NCBI RefSeq assembly: GCF_004366375.1
Contig: NZ_SOEF01000020.1
Span: forward strand, 1-57,706
Length of the DNA: 57,706 nt
Direction: 5' to 3'
From: Halanaerobium congolense
Lineage (GTDB): Bacteria > Bacillota > Halanaerobiia > Halanaerobiales > Halanaerobiaceae
Below the pieces are notes generated by a model. It saw only the letters and a list, made by a program, of their open reading frames with translations, was not told where the DNA came from and did not search any database. Positions 17,268 to 25,444 of the stretch are shown in pieces (within the stretch, counting starts at the first letter, position 1; each line of letters starts with the position of its first letter). Position numbers and translations under genes: made by a program.

Positions 17268-18458
17268 ATGTATAATAAAAAATTAGTTGATAACTTAACC
17301 ACTGGTCAATCAAAACTACTCAGCAGTAAAAGAAGAGATAGTTTTAAAGTTTTTGAAAAATTGACTAAAAGTGATTTTAATAGAATAAATTTGTTTAACT
17401 ATCAATTTCCTGAATACAGCCCTTATAATAAAGAATATCTTAAAGAAAAAAAGTGGCAAAGTCAAATTGTGCTTAAAAAAATGACAGATAATCTAAATAA
17501 TGAAGAAGAAATTTTAAACTATTTAGAGGAATTTAAAGGTAAAAAAGTTAAAAAAGGTAATCAGGGTCTTGATGAGAAATATTTATCTATGGTTGATGCC
17601 TTTTATAATACAGGCTTATTTATTAAAGTTCCTAGAAATACAGAACTAAAATTACCTGTAGAAATATTTTATGAATTAGACAAAGAAAATCCTGTTTTAA
17701 TTGATAACAATTTAATTGTAGCTGAAGAAAACTCTAAATTAACTATTGTTATTGATTATCGAATGAAGGATCAGGAATTAGCTGCTTTCCATAATGGTTT
17801 AACTAGAGTAATTGTTAAAGAAAATGCTGTTTTAAATATTATAAAGGTTCAGCGTTTTAATGATCAAAGTGATAATTTTGACAGTAATATTTCTCTTGTG
17901 TCCAATCAGGGAGAACTAAATTGGATTCCAATTGAACTTGGAGCTAGAAATTCTGTTACAAATAATGAGAACACCTTAATTGATGATGGCAGTAGAGCCA
18001 GCATCAGTTCAGTATATTTTGCTGATGGAGATCGTAAACTGGATTTAGGATTTAAGATGAATCACCAGGGCCGCCACAGCAGCAGTGAGATTGAAAGTAG
18101 GGGTGTTTTAAAAGATAGGGCTCAGAAAGTATTCAGAGGAGATTTATATTTCCAAAAAGGTGCAGGTCAGGCCAAAGGCACTGAAAAAGAAGAAGTGTTA
18201 CTTTTGGATAAAACAGTTGATTCTGATTCTATTCCGGCTTTGTTTTCTGAAGAAGATAATGTTGAAGGTGAGCACGCGGTCAGTGCAGGTCAAATTGATG
18301 AACAGCGTCTCTTTTATTTGATGAGTAGAGGTATGAGTAAAGCAGAAGCAAAACAGTTAATGGTGGAGGCTGCTTTTAATCCTGTTTTTGATAAGATACC
18401 TCTTAATGACCTTAAAGGAAGTGTTATTAATGAAGTCAAAACAAGAATACGCAGTTAA
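17268..18458 (+). CDS. sufD: Fe-S cluster assembly protein SufD
   Basis: This 396-residue paralogue of SufB forms the SufBC2D complex. It has the shared core and the family C-terminus (EHAVSAGQIDEQRLFYLMSRGMSKAEAKQLMVEAAF), including the His that in SufD helps the cluster site (EHAVSAG). The N-terminal 100 residues are Lys rich and divergent. The 3' end overlaps the first 29 bases of sufS, which suggests coupled translation. Confidence 0.93.
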   Translation: MYNKKLVDNLTTGQSKLLSSKRRDSFKVFEKLTKSDFNRINLFNYQFPEYSPYNKEYLKEKKWQSQIVLKKMTDNLNNEEEILNYLEEFKGKKVKKGNQGLDEKYLSMVDAFYNTGLFIKVPRNTELKLPVEIFYELDKENPVLIDNNLIVAEENSKLTIVIDYRMKDQELAAFHNGLTRVIVKENAVLNIIKVQRFNDQSDNFDSNISLVSNQGELNWIPIELGARNSVTNNENTLIDDGSRASISSVYFADGDRKLDLGFKMNHQGRHSSSEIESRGVLKDRAQKVFRGDLYFQKGAGQAKGTEKEEVLLLDKTVDSDSIPALFSEEDNVEGEHAVSAGQIDEQRLFYLMSRGMSKAEAKQLMVEAAFNPVFDKIPLNDLKGSVINEVKTRIRS

Positions 18459-19704
18459 AGAAAATAGTTTAAGTGATAAATTTGCCCCAAAATATAAGGA
18501 TGATTTTCCTATCTTAAACCAGCAGATAAATGGTAAAGACTTAATTTATTTTGATAATGCTGCTACAACTCAAAAGCCGGAATCAGTTTTGGATGCAGTA
18601 GATAATTATAACCGGACAATTAATGCCAATCCTCACCGTGGCGCCCATACTTTAAGCATTCGTGCTACCGAAGCCTATGAAAATGCTAGAGAAAAAGTTA
18701 AAGATTTTATTAATGCAGAAAAATCAGAGGAAATTATTTTTACTAGAAATACAACTGAGTCTTTAAATTTATTAGCAAATAGTATGGAGGCATTGGTTGA
18801 AGAGGGAGATGAAATTTTAATTTCTGTTTTAGAACATCACAGTAATATTCTTCCTTGGCAGCAGCTGGCAGAGAGAAAAAATCTAAAACTAAAATATTTA
18901 TATCCTGACCAAAATTATAGAATTCAGCTGTCAGAACTTAGAGAAAAATTAAATGAAAAAACAAAAATTTTAAGTATTTCTCAGATGTCAAATGTGAGTG
19001 GGGTTATTAATCCTGTAAAAGAGATGATAGAATTAGCACACCAAAATGATGCCTTAGTTGTTGTGGATGGTGCTCAGGGTGCTCCTCACCTTAAAACCGA
19101 TGTTAGAGCTTTAGATGCTGATTTTTATGCTTTTTCAGGTCATAAGATGTTGGCACCAATGGGGATTGGAGTTCTCTATGGTAAAAAGGCTCTTTTAGAA
19201 GAATTACCTCCTTTTCTAAAAGGTGGAGGTATGATAGAATATGTAAAAGAACAGGATTCTACCTATGCACCACTTCCAGAAAAATTTGAAGCAGGAACGC
19301 CTAATGTTGAAGGAGCGGTCGGGCTTCAAGCGGCAATAGAATATTTAGAAGATATAGGACTTGATAAAATAAAAGAACACGAGCTTGAGCTAACTGAATA
19401 CGCTCTTGAGAAAATGGGGGAGCTTGATTATGTTGAAATAGCAGGTCCTACTGACTTAGAAGATCGTGGAGGAATTATTTCATTCAATTTAAGGGATATT
19501 CATTCTCATGACCTGGCTACCATAGTTGATAGTGAAGGAATTGCTATCCGTTCAGGTCATCACTGTGCTCAACCTTTAATGAAATTTTATCAGCTTAATT
19601 CTACAGGCCGTATCAGCTTTTATCTCTACAATACTAAAGCAGAAGTGGATAAATTCATAGAATCCCTGGATAAAGTAAGGGAGGTTTTTGGATATGGATC
19701 TTAA
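18430..19704 (+). CDS. sufS: Cysteine desulfurase SufS
   Basis: SufS takes sulfur from cysteine as an enzyme persulfide and hands it to SufU. The frame is open from 18388, inside sufD. The ATG at 18430, after AAAGGAAG, gives 424 residues and aligns with the usual N-terminus before YFDNAATTQKP. The PLP lysine is Lys239 in SGHKMLAP and the catalytic Cys379 is in RSGHHCAQP, typical of class II desulfurases. A second, class I desulfurase is encoded at 23243-24391. The start of sufU lies 11 bases inside this gene. Confidence 0.95.
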   Translation: MKSKQEYAVKENSLSDKFAPKYKDDFPILNQQINGKDLIYFDNAATTQKPESVLDAVDNYNRTINANPHRGAHTLSIRATEAYENAREKVKDFINAEKSEEIIFTRNTTESLNLLANSMEALVEEGDEILISVLEHHSNILPWQQLAERKNLKLKYLYPDQNYRIQLSELREKLNEKTKILSISQMSNVSGVINPVKEMIELAHQNDALVVVDGAQGAPHLKTDVRALDADFYAFSGHKMLAPMGIGVLYGKKALLEELPPFLKGGGMIEYVKEQDSTYAPLPEKFEAGTPNVEGAVGLQAAIEYLEDIGLDKIKEHELELTEYALEKMGELDYVEIAGPTDLEDRGGIISFNLRDIHSHDLATIVDSEGIAIRSGHHCAQPLMKFYQLNSTGRISFYLYNTKAEVDKFIESLDKVREVFGYGS

Positions 19705-20125
19705 TTCAGTCTATACAGAATTAATAATGGAGCATAATAAAAATAGCCGCAACAAACATTCTTTAGAAGGTGCAGATCTTAGTGAACATGGTCATAATCC
19801 AAGTTGTGGAGATGATATAACATTAGAATTGAAGTTTGATGAAGATATAATTAGTGATGCAGCTTTTACAGGTAGCGGCTGTGCAATATCTCAGGCTTCA
19901 ACTTCAATAATGATTGATTTAATTAAAGGTAAAAGTATTGAGGAAGCATTGGAACTTGTGGAGACTTTTATTGCTATGATCAAAAAAGATATAAAAGATC
20001 CTCAGGAGTTAAGGAAGCTTAAAGATGCTATGGCTTTAAAGAATATTTCAAACATGCCAGCTCGAGTTAAATGTGCGGTTTTATCCTGGTATACATTGAA
20101 AGAAGCTTTAAATGAAAGAAATTAA
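19694..20125 (+). CDS. sufU: Sulfur-transfer protein SufU
   Basis: SufU is a zinc protein that accepts sulfur from SufS in Gram-positive Suf systems. The 143-residue protein has the conserved NPSCGD, FTGSGCAISQAS and RVKCAVLSW motifs that supply the zinc and acceptor cysteines. A TTG at 19688 is also open, but the AAGGGAGG is nine bases before the ATG at 19694 and only three before the TTG. The gene overlaps the end of sufS and closes the operon at a strong terminator. Confidence 0.94.
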   Translation: MDLNSVYTELIMEHNKNSRNKHSLEGADLSEHGHNPSCGDDITLELKFDEDIISDAAFTGSGCAISQASTSIMIDLIKGKSIEEALELVETFIAMIKKDIKDPQELRKLKDAMALKNISNMPARVKCAVLSWYTLKEALNERN

Positions 20126-20142
20126 ATTTGAAAATTATTTTT

Positions 20143-20170
20143 AAAAACTTCACCATTTGGTGAAGTTTTT
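20143..20170 (+). terminator. suf operon terminator
   Basis: A perfect 12-bp stem (20143-20154 with 20159-20170) has a 4-base loop and ends in a T5 run that forms part of the stem. Confidence 0.9.
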
Positions 20171-20172
20171 AC

Positions 20173-20201
20173 TTTACATAAGAAATAATTACCTATATAA
20201 T
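20173..20201 (+). promoter_or_regulatory. Promoter of the drug/metabolite-type permease
   Basis: TTTACA (20173-20178) and TATAAT (20196-20201) have a 17-base spacer. It starts right after the suf terminator, and the palindrome at 20192-20230 covers the -10 box and the expected start point. Confidence 0.75.
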
Positions 20202-20230
20202 AATGATAATGAATATCATTATTATATAGG
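20192..20230. promoter_or_regulatory. Fur box (long palindrome)
   Basis: Two perfect 16-base arms (20192-20207 and 20215-20230) are separated by seven bases. The centre, TGATAATGAATATCA at 20204-20218, matches the 7-1-7 Fur consensus TGATAATNATTATCA with one mismatch, and fits it better than the PerR or Zur versions. No T tract follows, so it is not a terminator. Its overlap with a -10 box implies iron-dependent repression of the permease gene at 20307. Confidence 0.8.
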
Positions 20231-20306
20231 ATTAAATAGTTGTTTTTATTCTGGTAATTTTTGATAACTCTATAAGTTTATAATATCATAATAAGAGGTG
20301 AAAAAA

Positions 20307-21209
20307 ATGGAAAATAGGAAAAAAGGGATAACATATATACTTTTATCATCTTTATTTTTTGCTCTAATGGCAGCCACGGTTAAATATTTAGGTGATATGC
20401 CAACAACAGAAAAAATATTTTTTAGAAATCTGGTTGGGATTTTTGTAGCTTTTGGTCTTGTCAAAAAGAGTGGAAGCTCTTTGACTGGTAATAATAAGAA
20501 GCTTTTAATTTTAAGGAGTATTTTTGGTCTTTTAGGTATTGCAGCTTATTTTTATGCGCTGGCAAATATGAAGCTTTCAGATGCTGTAATTTTAAATAAA
20601 ATGTCTCCATTTTTTGTAGTTGTTTTTGCGGCTGTATTTTTAAATGAGAAGATTAATAAAAAGCAGATTACTGCTTTAATAACTGCTGTGATGGGTGCTG
20701 TTCTAGTAATTCGTCCCGGTTTTGATTCAAATTTAATTCCTTCTTTGATTGCTTTAATGTCAAGTGTTTTTGCAGGAATTGCCTATACTGTGGTTAGGCA
20801 GCTGCGTAAAACTGATTCAGCAGCTACAGTGGTATTTTATTTTAGTTTTTTTTCAACTTTGGCGATGATACCATTTATGGTTAGTGGTAGTTTTGTAATT
20901 CCAAGTCCTGTTCAGGCAGTTGCTTTACTTGCTTTAGGCTTATTTGCAGCAGCAGCCCAGCTTTTTATGACAAACGCTTATCGTCATGCAGAAGCTGGAG
21001 AGCTTTCAATATATACTTATGCTAATATTATTTTTTCTTCAATTTTTGGTCTGTTTTTATTTCAAGAAATTCCGGATCTTTTTTCAGTACTCGGTGGAAT
21101 TTTAATAATTTCAGCCGGCTATTTAAATTATCGAGCCAAAGAAAAAGAACAGGCAGAAAAAGCAGCAAATTTGAAATTAAAAAAAGAAAAAAATAAAAAC
21201 ATAATCTAA
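20307..21209 (+). CDS. EamA/DMT-family permease, probably Fur-regulated
   Basis: This 300-residue integral membrane protein has about ten helices, arranged as two EamA repeats of five (about residues 8-130 and 145-280). Family cues are FFRNLVG near the start, LANMKLSDAVILNKMSPFFVVVFAAVFLNEK at the end of repeat one and YRHAEAGELSIYTYANIIFSSIFGLFLFQE in repeat two. DMT permeases move diverse small metabolites, so the substrate is unknown. The Fur box over its promoter suggests a role in iron homeostasis, perhaps export of a chelator or metabolite. ATG 20307 is used because AGAGGTG lies eight bases before it; the frame is open from a GTG at 20298 inside that site. The C-terminal tail is Lys/Glu rich. 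Confidence 0.88.
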   Translation: MENRKKGITYILLSSLFFALMAATVKYLGDMPTTEKIFFRNLVGIFVAFGLVKKSGSSLTGNNKKLLILRSIFGLLGIAAYFYALANMKLSDAVILNKMSPFFVVVFAAVFLNEKINKKQITALITAVMGAVLVIRPGFDSNLIPSLIALMSSVFAGIAYTVVRQLRKTDSAATVVFYFSFFSTLAMIPFMVSGSFVIPSPVQAVALLALGLFAAAAQLFMTNAYRHAEAGELSIYTYANIIFSSIFGLFLFQEIPDLFSVLGGILIISAGYLNYRAKEKEQAEKAANLKLKKEKNKNII

Positions 21210-21229
21210 AAGAATCGTTTTGTTAAGAT

Positions 21230-21254
21230 AACCCTCAATTTAAGGCTGGGGGTT
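21230..21254 (+). terminator. Probable weak terminator
   Basis: AACCCTCA (21230-21237) pairs with TGGGGGTT (21247-21254) including one wobble. The downstream T content is poor. Confidence 0.4.
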
Positions 21255-21276
21255 GTTATAGTTATAGCTTTAAACA

Positions 21277-21305
21277 TTGCAGAATGCTTTCTAAAAAAAT
21301 ATAAT
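21277..21305 (+). promoter_or_regulatory. Promoter of kdsC-like gene
   Basis: TTGCAG (21277-21282), a 17-base spacer and TATAAT (21300-21305) lie 45 bases before the start codon. Confidence 0.6.
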
Positions 21306-21349
21306 TAAATTGGTCTGCAAATATTTTGCTTACAAATGGAGGGATAGGA

Positions 21350-21859
21350 GTGAAGAATATTAATACTATATTTTTAGATGTTGATGGAACTCTTACAGAT
21401 GGTAAAATTTATTTAGATAATGGTAAAAATGAATTTAAAGCATTTAATGTTAAAGATGGCTTAATGATAGTACAAATGATTAAAATGGGATATGATGTAA
21501 TTATTATGACCGGAAGAAACTCTGAAGTTGTGGCCCGTCGAGCGGCCGAGCTGGGGATAGAAGAATGTTATCAGGGAGTTAGGGATAAAAAAGCGGCTTT
21601 AGAAAAATTAATGAAAGAAAACGACTTTGGCTATGGGAATTTAGCCTATCTTGGTGATGATTTAAATGACTTATCAGTAATGAAAGAGGCTAGATTTGCA
21701 GGCTGTCCGGCAGATGCAGCTGCAGAGGTTAAAGAAGTTTCTGATCTAGTATCTGAATTTAAGGGTGGAGATGGGGCAGTCAGAGAGATCTTAAGCCATA
21801 TTCTCAAAGCTAAAGGAGAATATAATAAAGTAATAGAAAGTTTTTCAGAAAGCAGTTAA
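21350..21859 (+). CDS. KdsC-type HAD phosphatase
   Basis: This 169-residue HAD hydrolase starts at GTG 21350, six bases after GGAGGG; the frame is open upstream without a site. Motif I is LDVDGTLTDG with nucleophile Asp10 and Asp12. TGRNSEVVARRAAELGI is motif II, Lys in DKKAALEKL is motif III, and YLGDDLNDLSVM is motif IV. The C0-type cap-less form and TDGKIYLDNGKNEFKAFNVKDG segment match 3-deoxy-manno-octulosonate-8-phosphate phosphatase and its sialic/legionaminic relatives. In a diderm Firmicute it could serve Kdo for lipopolysaccharide. No kdsA, kdsB or kdsD is nearby, so the substrate is inferred. Confidence 0.85.
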   Translation: MKNINTIFLDVDGTLTDGKIYLDNGKNEFKAFNVKDGLMIVQMIKMGYDVIIMTGRNSEVVARRAAELGIEECYQGVRDKKAALEKLMKENDFGYGNLAYLGDDLNDLSVMKEARFAGCPADAAAEVKEVSDLVSEFKGGDGAVREILSHILKAKGEYNKVIESFSESS

Positions 21860-21865
21860 AAAGTA

Positions 21866-21893
21866 TTGACAATCAGTTAAGTGTAAGTATACA
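21866..21893 (+). promoter_or_regulatory. Orphan consensus promoter between convergent genes
   Basis: TTGACA (21866-21871), a 16-base spacer and TATACA (21888-21893) begin seven bases after the kdsC stop, pointing toward the 3' end of thiI. No coding frame follows, so it could drive a small or antisense RNA. Confidence 0.5.
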
Positions 21894-21930
21894 AAAAATT
21901 AAGTTGAGCAAAATAGGGACTCTGTCACCG

Positions 21931-21985
21931 GCGGTCAAAAAACTTGTTAAATAGGGATTAGTTGAAAAATATCGTTCTTGACCGC
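21931..21985. repeat. Inverted repeat between kdsC-like gene and thiI
   Basis: GCGGTCAA (21931-21938) is repeated in reverse as TTGACCGC (21978-21985), enclosing 39 bases. The spacer contains an AAATAGGGA motif that also occurs just upstream of the left arm. There is no clear T tract on either side, so it is not a classic terminator. Confidence 0.7.
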
Positions 21986-22007
21986 GAAAGAAATGTGGTT
22001 AACAGAC

Positions 22008-23228
22008 TTATTTTGCATCTTCGTTGATTGTAATAACTTCCATTTTTTCTACAGCTCGATTTATTAATTCTTCAATTTCTAAATCCTCTTCTCCATAGTG
22101 AATAGTATCAAGTTTGGGCTGAGTTGCAGGATTATCAGGCACAAAAATTGTACAGCAGTCTTCGTGAGGCCTGATTGAAATTTCATAAGTTCCGATTCTT
22201 TTGGCTGAAGCAATAATATCATTTTTATCCATGGTAATTAAGGGACGTAAAACCGGAAACTCTGCTACTTCATCAGATGAACGCAGACCTTCTAAAGTCT
22301 GGCTTGCTACCTGGCCCAGACTTTCTCCGGTCACTAAAGCTAACTCATTATTCAGCTCTGCCAGTCTGTTGGCAATCCTGATCATCATTCGCCTCATAAT
22401 AGTGACAGTATATCGACTGGGGCAGTTTTTTAATATTTCCTGTTGAACTTCTGTAAAGTAAGGAATATGAAGTTTAATTTCTCCTCCATAACGGCTTAAA
22501 ACCTTTGCTAGATCAATTACCTTTTCTTTGGCTCTTTCTGATGTATAGGGAGGAGAATCAAAGTAGACTGCACTTAAAGATAAACCTCTTTTTAAACCAA
22601 GCCAACCGGCAACAGGACTGTCAATCCCACCTGAGAGAAGAAGTAATGCTTTTCCGGATGATTTAACCGGTAATCCACCCGGGCCAGCTTCTCGCCTTAG
22701 AAAAAGATAAACCTTTCCCCGTCTAATTTCAACTTCGACCAGGTGCTCAGGCTGATGAACATCAACACTGAGTGAAACACTGTCACTTTCTATTTTTCTT
22801 AAAATTTCTGCTCCCAGCTCGCGATTGATTTCTGGACTTTCCATTGGGAAAGACTTATCTGCTCTGGTAGTTTTTACTTTGAAAGTAGTTGGATAATTCT
22901 TAACTTCAGCTTTAAAAAGCTCAACTACGCTGTCTTTCAATTTTTCAAAGTCCTGTTCATTAAATTTAGCTACTTTTTTTCCAATTCTAAATCTTTGAGC
23001 TGGACTTAATGATATAATTCCTGGAACATTGGCCAGCCTCCCAACAATTTTTTCGATTTTATCACTTTCAGCATAAAGAAAAATTCGACCATAGACCGTA
23101 CTGATTTCAAAATCTCCTAAATCGGCTGTTGCTCTTTTAATATTTGAGACCAGCTGTGAGATAAAATCATTGATATTATCTCCTTTTAGGCCAATTTCTC
23201 CGTAACGAATAATTATTAAATCATACAA
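22008..23228 (-). CDS. thiI: tRNA 4-thiouridine synthetase ThiI
   Basis: ThiI adenylates and thiolates U8 of tRNA and can provide sulfur for thiamine. The 406-residue protein has an N-terminal ferredoxin-like and THUMP region (about residues 1-165), then the PP-loop SGGIDSP at residues 199-205 and a C-terminal adenylation domain with TGESLGQVASQTLEG. There is no rhodanese extension, as in Bacillus. The start is TTG at 23228, seven bases after GAGGTG; an ATG four bases on is out of frame. It follows iscS by 14 bases, so the desulfurase is the probable sulfur donor. Confidence 0.96.
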   Translation of the reverse strand: MYDLIIIRYGEIGLKGDNINDFISQLVSNIKRATADLGDFEISTVYGRIFLYAESDKIEKIVGRLANVPGIISLSPAQRFRIGKKVAKFNEQDFEKLKDSVVELFKAEVKNYPTTFKVKTTRADKSFPMESPEINRELGAEILRKIESDSVSLSVDVHQPEHLVEVEIRRGKVYLFLRREAGPGGLPVKSSGKALLLLSGGIDSPVAGWLGLKRGLSLSAVYFDSPPYTSERAKEKVIDLAKVLSRYGGEIKLHIPYFTEVQQEILKNCPSRYTVTIMRRMMIRIANRLAELNNELALVTGESLGQVASQTLEGLRSSDEVAEFPVLRPLITMDKNDIIASAKRIGTYEISIRPHEDCCTIFVPDNPATQPKLDTIHYGEEDLEIEELINRAVEKMEVITINEDAK

Positions 23229-23242
23229 AATTTTTCACCTCA

Positions 23243-24391
23243 TTAAAAAAGTTTAAGAAAGTCAATCTGTTTTTTTAAAGTTTTTATAAAATAGTCTAGA
23301 TCAGAATCTGTAATATTTTTATTTAAACTTACCCTCAGGGCACTTTCACTTCTAGCCTGAGATAGACCACAGGCATTAATAATCCGACTGCCTTTTTTCT
23401 TAGATGAGCAGGCTGAACCGGTTGAAATATAAATACCCTGTCTTTCTAATGCATGCAGCATAGTTTCTCCTTTAATACCAGGTATTGAAAAGTTAATAAT
23501 ATGGGGAGCTCCAGCAGTAGGCGAGTTGATTACTACCTCTTCAATTTGCTGTAAAGATTCCAGTAAATATTCTTTTTGCTGAGCTAAATATCTATCAGCT
23601 GTAATTTCTTTTGAAAAACGAGTTAGTTTTTTAACAGCTTCTCCTAAACCAGCAATTCCAGGAACGTTTTCTGTGCCTGAACGCAATTTGCTTTCCTGAC
23701 CACCGCCATAAATTAGTGGTTTTAAGTTTGTCCCCTCTTTAACATAGAGAGCGCCAATACCTTTTGGACCATGGATTTTGTGGCCGCTGATTGAATAAAG
23801 ATCTACCGGCCACTGGCTCAAATTACTATAAATCTTTCCAAAAGCCTGAACACCATCAACATGAAAAAAAATAAGGGGATTTATACTTTCAATCAGTTCA
23901 GCAATTTCTTTGATTGGCTGGATAGTTCCCAACTCATTATTAACCTGCATAATACTGACCAAAAGTGTTTTATCAGTAATTAATGATCTTAAGTGGTCAA
24001 GGTCAACATGTCCACCATGATCAACATTAACTGTATCTATCTGCCAGCCTTCAGTTGCGAGAACATTAAAAAGTTCAGCTACAGAAGAATGTTCGATAGG
24101 AGAGGTGATTAAATGTTTACCTCTATTTTTATAAGAATTAGTAATTCCTCTGATGGCAAGATTATTGCTCTCAGTACCACCTGAAGTAAAGATGATTTCT
24201 TTAGTTTTGACACCCAAATAATCAGTTATTATTTTTCTGCTGTTATTTAAAATTTTCTCTGATTTTAAACCAAAGCGGTGTAGTGAAGATGGGTTAGCAT
24301 AAGTATTTTCTAAAGCATCAACAACAGCTGCAGTTACTTCTGGCAGAGCCTTAGTAGTTGCAGCATTATCTAAATATATTTCTCTTTCCAT
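23243..24391 (-). CDS. iscS: Cysteine desulfurase (IscS/NifS class I) dedicated to ThiI
   Basis: This 382-residue PLP enzyme generates a persulfide from cysteine. The family start YLDNAATTKALPEV is followed by SGHKIHGPKG with PLP Lys205 and STGSACSSKKKGS with catalytic Cys328, typical of class I enzymes with a long mobile loop. The frame extends upstream to 24484, but AGGAGTG lies just before the ATG at 24391. Pairing with thiI resembles the nifZ-thiI pair of Bacillus. It may also feed FdhD. Confidence 0.93.
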   Translation of the reverse strand: MEREIYLDNAATTKALPEVTAAVVDALENTYANPSSLHRFGLKSEKILNNSRKIITDYLGVKTKEIIFTSGGTESNNLAIRGITNSYKNRGKHLITSPIEHSSVAELFNVLATEGWQIDTVNVDHGGHVDLDHLRSLITDKTLLVSIMQVNNELGTIQPIKEIAELIESINPLIFFHVDGVQAFGKIYSNLSQWPVDLYSISGHKIHGPKGIGALYVKEGTNLKPLIYGGGQESKLRSGTENVPGIAGLGEAVKKLTRFSKEITADRYLAQQKEYLLESLQQIEEVVINSPTAGAPHIINFSIPGIKGETMLHALERQGIYISTGSACSSKKKGSRIINACGLSQARSESALRVSLNKNITDSDLDYFIKTLKKQIDFLKLF

Positions 24392-24424
24392 TAATTTCAC
24401 TCCTATTTTAAAACACTGACTTTT

Positions 24425-24430
24425 ATTATA
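24425..24430 (-). promoter_or_regulatory. -10 element of the iscS-thiI operon
   Basis: On the minus strand TGGTATAAT gives a TATAAT with an upstream TG one base away (extended -10), about 34 bases before the iscS start. No convincing -35 box was found. Confidence 0.5.
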
Positions 24431-24560
24431 CCACCAAAGGGTAGAGAAATAAACAGTTAAAGCCGAGAAATTAGCTAAAAACAATTTAATTAGCTTTTAT
24501 ACCTCTTGATAAGTAAATTAAGTTTTTTCTGATATTATTTTATTTTTTAAGTTCTAGTGA

Positions 24561-24566
24561 TATAAT
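24561..24566 (+). promoter_or_regulatory. -10 element of the tatD gene
   Basis: TGATATAAT gives TATAAT at 24561-24566 with an extended -10 TG. It lies about 60 bases before the tatD start and is divergent from the iscS promoter. Confidence 0.5.
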
Positions 24567-24629
24567 AAAGATGATTAATTATAACTTAGAATATAACTAA
24601 AACTTAAAAATTAACTAGGAGGAAAAAAC

Positions 24630-25397
24630 TTGCGTTTAATAGATACCCATGCTCATCTTGATTTTGATGACTATAATCAGGATCGAGAAGAAGTTTTTAA
24701 TAGAGCAAGGAAAATTGGAGTAGATAAAATAGTTAATATTGGTGCAGATTTAGAAGGAAGCAGGAGGGCAGTGAAACTGGCCGAGAAATATGGTGATGTT
24801 TATGCCTCAGTCGGGATTCATCCTCATGAAGCAGATACAGTCAATGAAAAGAGTCTAGCTGAACTCAAAATTTTAGCTTCTTCTCCAAAAGTCAAAGCAA
24901 TTGGGGAGTGTGGATTAGATTTTTATTATGATAATTCTCCGCGGAAAATTCAAAAAGAAGCTTTTAAAAAACAGCTTAATCTAGCTTTAGAACTAAAGCT
25001 GCCAGTAGTAATTCATTCACGTGAGGCAGCAGCAGAGACTTTAGAAATTTTAGATCAGACGGCTGACTTTGCTCAGAATCTAATTTTTCACTGTTATGCT
25101 TATGGCCTGGAGGAAATTGAAGAAATAATAAAAAGAGATTATTATGTAGCTTTTGGTGGTTTAATAACTTTTAATAGTGCTCAGCCGATCAGAGATGCTT
25201 TGAAAAAAATGCCGCTGAATAGAATTTTGCTGGAGACTGATGCTCCTTACTTAACCCCGGCACCTCATAGGGGAAAAAGAAATGAACCTGCATATTTAGA
25301 GCATATTGTCAACAAAGCTGCAGAGATTAAGCAGATTAGTGCTGAAAAAATGGGAGAAATAACAACTGAAAATGCTGAACGAATTTATAATTTTTAA
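24630..25397 (+). CDS. tatD: TatD-family metal-dependent DNase
   Basis: This 255-residue TIM-barrel hydrolase has the metal motif DTHAHLD (His7 and His9), GECGLDFYYDNSPRKIQ (about residues 92-108), PVVIHSREA, a later FHCYAYG and the final LLETDAPYLTPAPHRGKRNEP. These are full TatD/YabD signatures. Homologues act as 3'-5' exonucleases on DNA and may serve in repair. The start is TTG, seven bases after AGGAGG. It stands near ksgA, as yabD does in Bacillus, with the oxidoreductase gene inserted between; the rnmV gene of the Bacillus order is absent. Confidence 0.94.
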   Translation: MRLIDTHAHLDFDDYNQDREEVFNRARKIGVDKIVNIGADLEGSRRAVKLAEKYGDVYASVGIHPHEADTVNEKSLAELKILASSPKVKAIGECGLDFYYDNSPRKIQKEAFKKQLNLALELKLPVVIHSREAAAETLEILDQTADFAQNLIFHCYAYGLEEIEEIIKRDYYVAFGGLITFNSAQPIRDALKKMPLNRILLETDAPYLTPAPHRGKRNEPAYLEHIVNKAAEIKQISAEKMGEITTENAERIYNF

Positions 25398-25444
25398 TTT
25401 GATTTAGAATGAATTCTAAAAAGTTAATTTGGGAGGAATTTAAA

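Noticed and set aside
20192-20230. Long palindrome as a second suf terminator
   Set aside because: It has no T tract, a clear terminator already lies just upstream, and the centre matches Fur while the arms overlap a -10 box.
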